Assembly (NCBI GenBank): GCA_902575715.1
Contig: CACGSI010000038.1
Location: 1 to 8,298 of the forward strand
From: an uncultured SAR324 cluster bacterium
GTDB taxonomy: Bacteria; SAR324; NAC60-12
Direction of reading: 5' to 3'
Length of the DNA stretch: 8,298 nt
The notes beneath the pieces were generated by a model. The model had not been told where the DNA came from and did not search any database. It saw only the letters and a list, made by a program, of their open reading frames with translations. Of this stretch, positions 7,362-8,298 are shown one piece after another (within the stretch, counting starts at the first letter, position 1; each line of letters begins with the position of its first letter). A program made the translations under genes and the position numbers.

Positions 7362-8179
7362 CATAGTCTTAGTATTTCTACAATCAAGGATACTAATGCG
7401 AGAGAAAATCCAAAAATAGGCCATAATGAAGTCCAGTGCGAACGAATTATTTTCATTTGTCTAAACAGTAAAAGAATTGCAAATACAAACCAAGAACCTA
7501 TTGAGAATCCAAAACGTAAATTCGCTAAAATAGACTGATCGTTTTTATTTATCAAAATTCCAAGCATAATTCCAACACTTAAAGCAAAAAAACCCCATAC
7601 AGTTCCTTCCCAGCTCAATCTATCCAAAGTCCCCAGTGAAGGAAATCGAGAACTAATAGAAGATGGATTTTTGGCTTTCAAGTGTTGCACCTGAAAAATA
7701 AAAATTATACTTGCTACGCAAGCAACCCCTAACATAACGTAACTAGCCAAAAGAATTATTATGTGCATAACAAGTAAAACTTCATAATACCAAGTATAGT
7801 TAGCAAATATTAAATCTGATCCAGAATTATACTTTGAGATTATCAGAGACAAACCTAGTAGTAAAATTGCAAAAAGTCTCAAAAAAGTCGCGTTTAACAA
7901 GCTAGGCATACCCTTCGGGGAAATTAGAACTACAACCATTGTACCCCAAGAAGTTATACTCAAAACATCACTTACAAAAGAAGTCGGCCAAGTAGATTTA
8001 ATCAGCAAAAATACTAATAGTGATAATGTGTGAATTAGCCAAGCTAACCTCATCCCAAAAATGTCAAACCACAAAGGCAATCCTTTGGCTTTAAGATTTC
8101 CTAAAGAAGAAATGAATAAGCTCGAAATCCAACTAATAATATAGAATAAAAGAGAAATCCATACACTTACAATCAACAT
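7361..8179 (-). CDS. HemX/CcsA-like cytochrome c assembly family membrane protein
   Basis: A 272-residue very hydrophobic protein with about eight predicted transmembrane segments (roughly 3-25, 44-62, 74-89, 98-116, 133-164, 192-211, 224-240, 250-269). Signatures of the CcsA/HemX family: RLAWLIHTLSLL with His50, LVMHIIILLASYVMLG with His139, FQVQHLKAK (162-170), PSLGTLDRLSWEGTVWGFFALSVGIMLG (180-207), and FGFSLALVSL near the end. His50 and His139 sit where family members have conserved, probably heme-ligating histidines. The Trp-rich WxWDPKE motif of genuine CcsA is not visible (212-224 reads through an unrelated loop) and no final conserved His is seen. This favours a HemX-type protein over a holocytochrome c synthetase subunit. 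HemX has been linked to glutamyl-tRNA reductase levels and is often next to hemA, which if present would lie outside the right edge. No Shine-Dalgarno is seen before the ATG. Confidence 0.78.
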   Translation of the reverse strand: MLIVSVWISLLFYIISWISSLFISSLGNLKAKGLPLWFDIFGMRLAWLIHTLSLLVFLLIKSTWPTSFVSDVLSITSWGTMVVVLISPKGMPSLLNATFLRLFAILLLGLSLIISKYNSGSDLIFANYTWYYEVLLVMHIIILLASYVMLGVACVASIIFIFQVQHLKAKNPSSISSRFPSLGTLDRLSWEGTVWGFFALSVGIMLGILINKNDQSILANLRFGFSIGSWFVFAILLLFRQMKIIRSHWTSLWPIFGFSLALVSLIVEILRL

Positions 8180-8199
8180 AATTTTTCATTAAATATTAA

Positions 8200-8205
8200 A
8201 TTATA
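8200..8205 (-). promoter_or_regulatory. Possible -10 box upstream of the HemX-like gene
   Basis: On the minus strand this reads TATAAT exactly, 20 nt before the ATG at 8179. The -35 region around 8223-8228 is a poor ATTTTA. The surrounding 8180-8298 stretch is almost all A/T and shows no gene within the window, so it may be the leader of the minus-strand gene cluster; chance matches are expected. Confidence 0.25.
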
Positions 8206-8298
8206 AAAAAATAAAATTTTTTTAAAATAATTTATTTTTAAAACTTGATCCAAAAAAATAAATTCGACTTTGATTTAATAAAAACATTTTTTAAAAAT

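Noticed and set aside
8180..8298. A further gene or RNA at the right edge
   Set aside because: The stretch is nearly all A/T runs with no open frame of useful length and no recognisable RNA fold.

Overview
The window is AT-rich (roughly 30% GC by eye), gene-dense bacterial chromosome with standard-code genes: TGA is used as a stop and tryptophans are TGG. No mobile element, CRISPR array, rRNA or tRNA was seen. The YdiJ-type D-2-hydroxyacid dehydrogenase, the YihG-type acyltransferase and the CcsA/HemX-like membrane protein suggest a streamlined Gram-negative bacterium, probably proteobacterial in the broad sense. The lineage cannot be fixed from this window. None of the six visible start codons has a clear Shine-Dalgarno sequence.

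Left part, + strand (3-1956): the C-terminal portion of an S41 (tail-specific protease) family protein enters from the left edge. It keeps the fold motifs, but an Asp sits where the catalytic Ser should be. A 133-nt intergenic gap with a 9-bp inverted repeat follows, then a YihG-like lysophosphatidic-acid-type acyltransferase with intact HX4D and EGTR motifs. It ends only 5 nt from the stop of the convergent csaA gene.

Right part, - strand (8179 down to 1962): five genes are read leftward, in this order: a HemX/CcsA-like 8-TM cytochrome-assembly-family protein; a trans-polyprenyl-diphosphate-synthase homologue; an ECH1-type dienoyl-CoA isomerase (crotonase superfamily) starting 1 nt after the preceding stop; a 1041-residue YdiJ-type FAD/Fe-S dehydrogenase (probable D-2-hydroxyglutarate dehydrogenase); and a CsaA-like tRNA-binding-fold chaperone. 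Themes are membrane lipid synthesis, fatty-acid and hydroxyacid oxidation, and possibly heme or isoprenoid-quinone metabolism. A shared pathway is not shown.

The most notable item is the polyprenyl synthase homologue. It keeps the overall family pattern but has lost key residues in both Asp-rich metal-binding motifs and in the IPP-binding GGKRxRP loop. It looks like a non-catalytic paralogue, such as the regulatory subunit of a heteromeric prenyltransferase or a repurposed protein. With the Ser-less S41 protein, the window holds two apparent pseudoenzymes.
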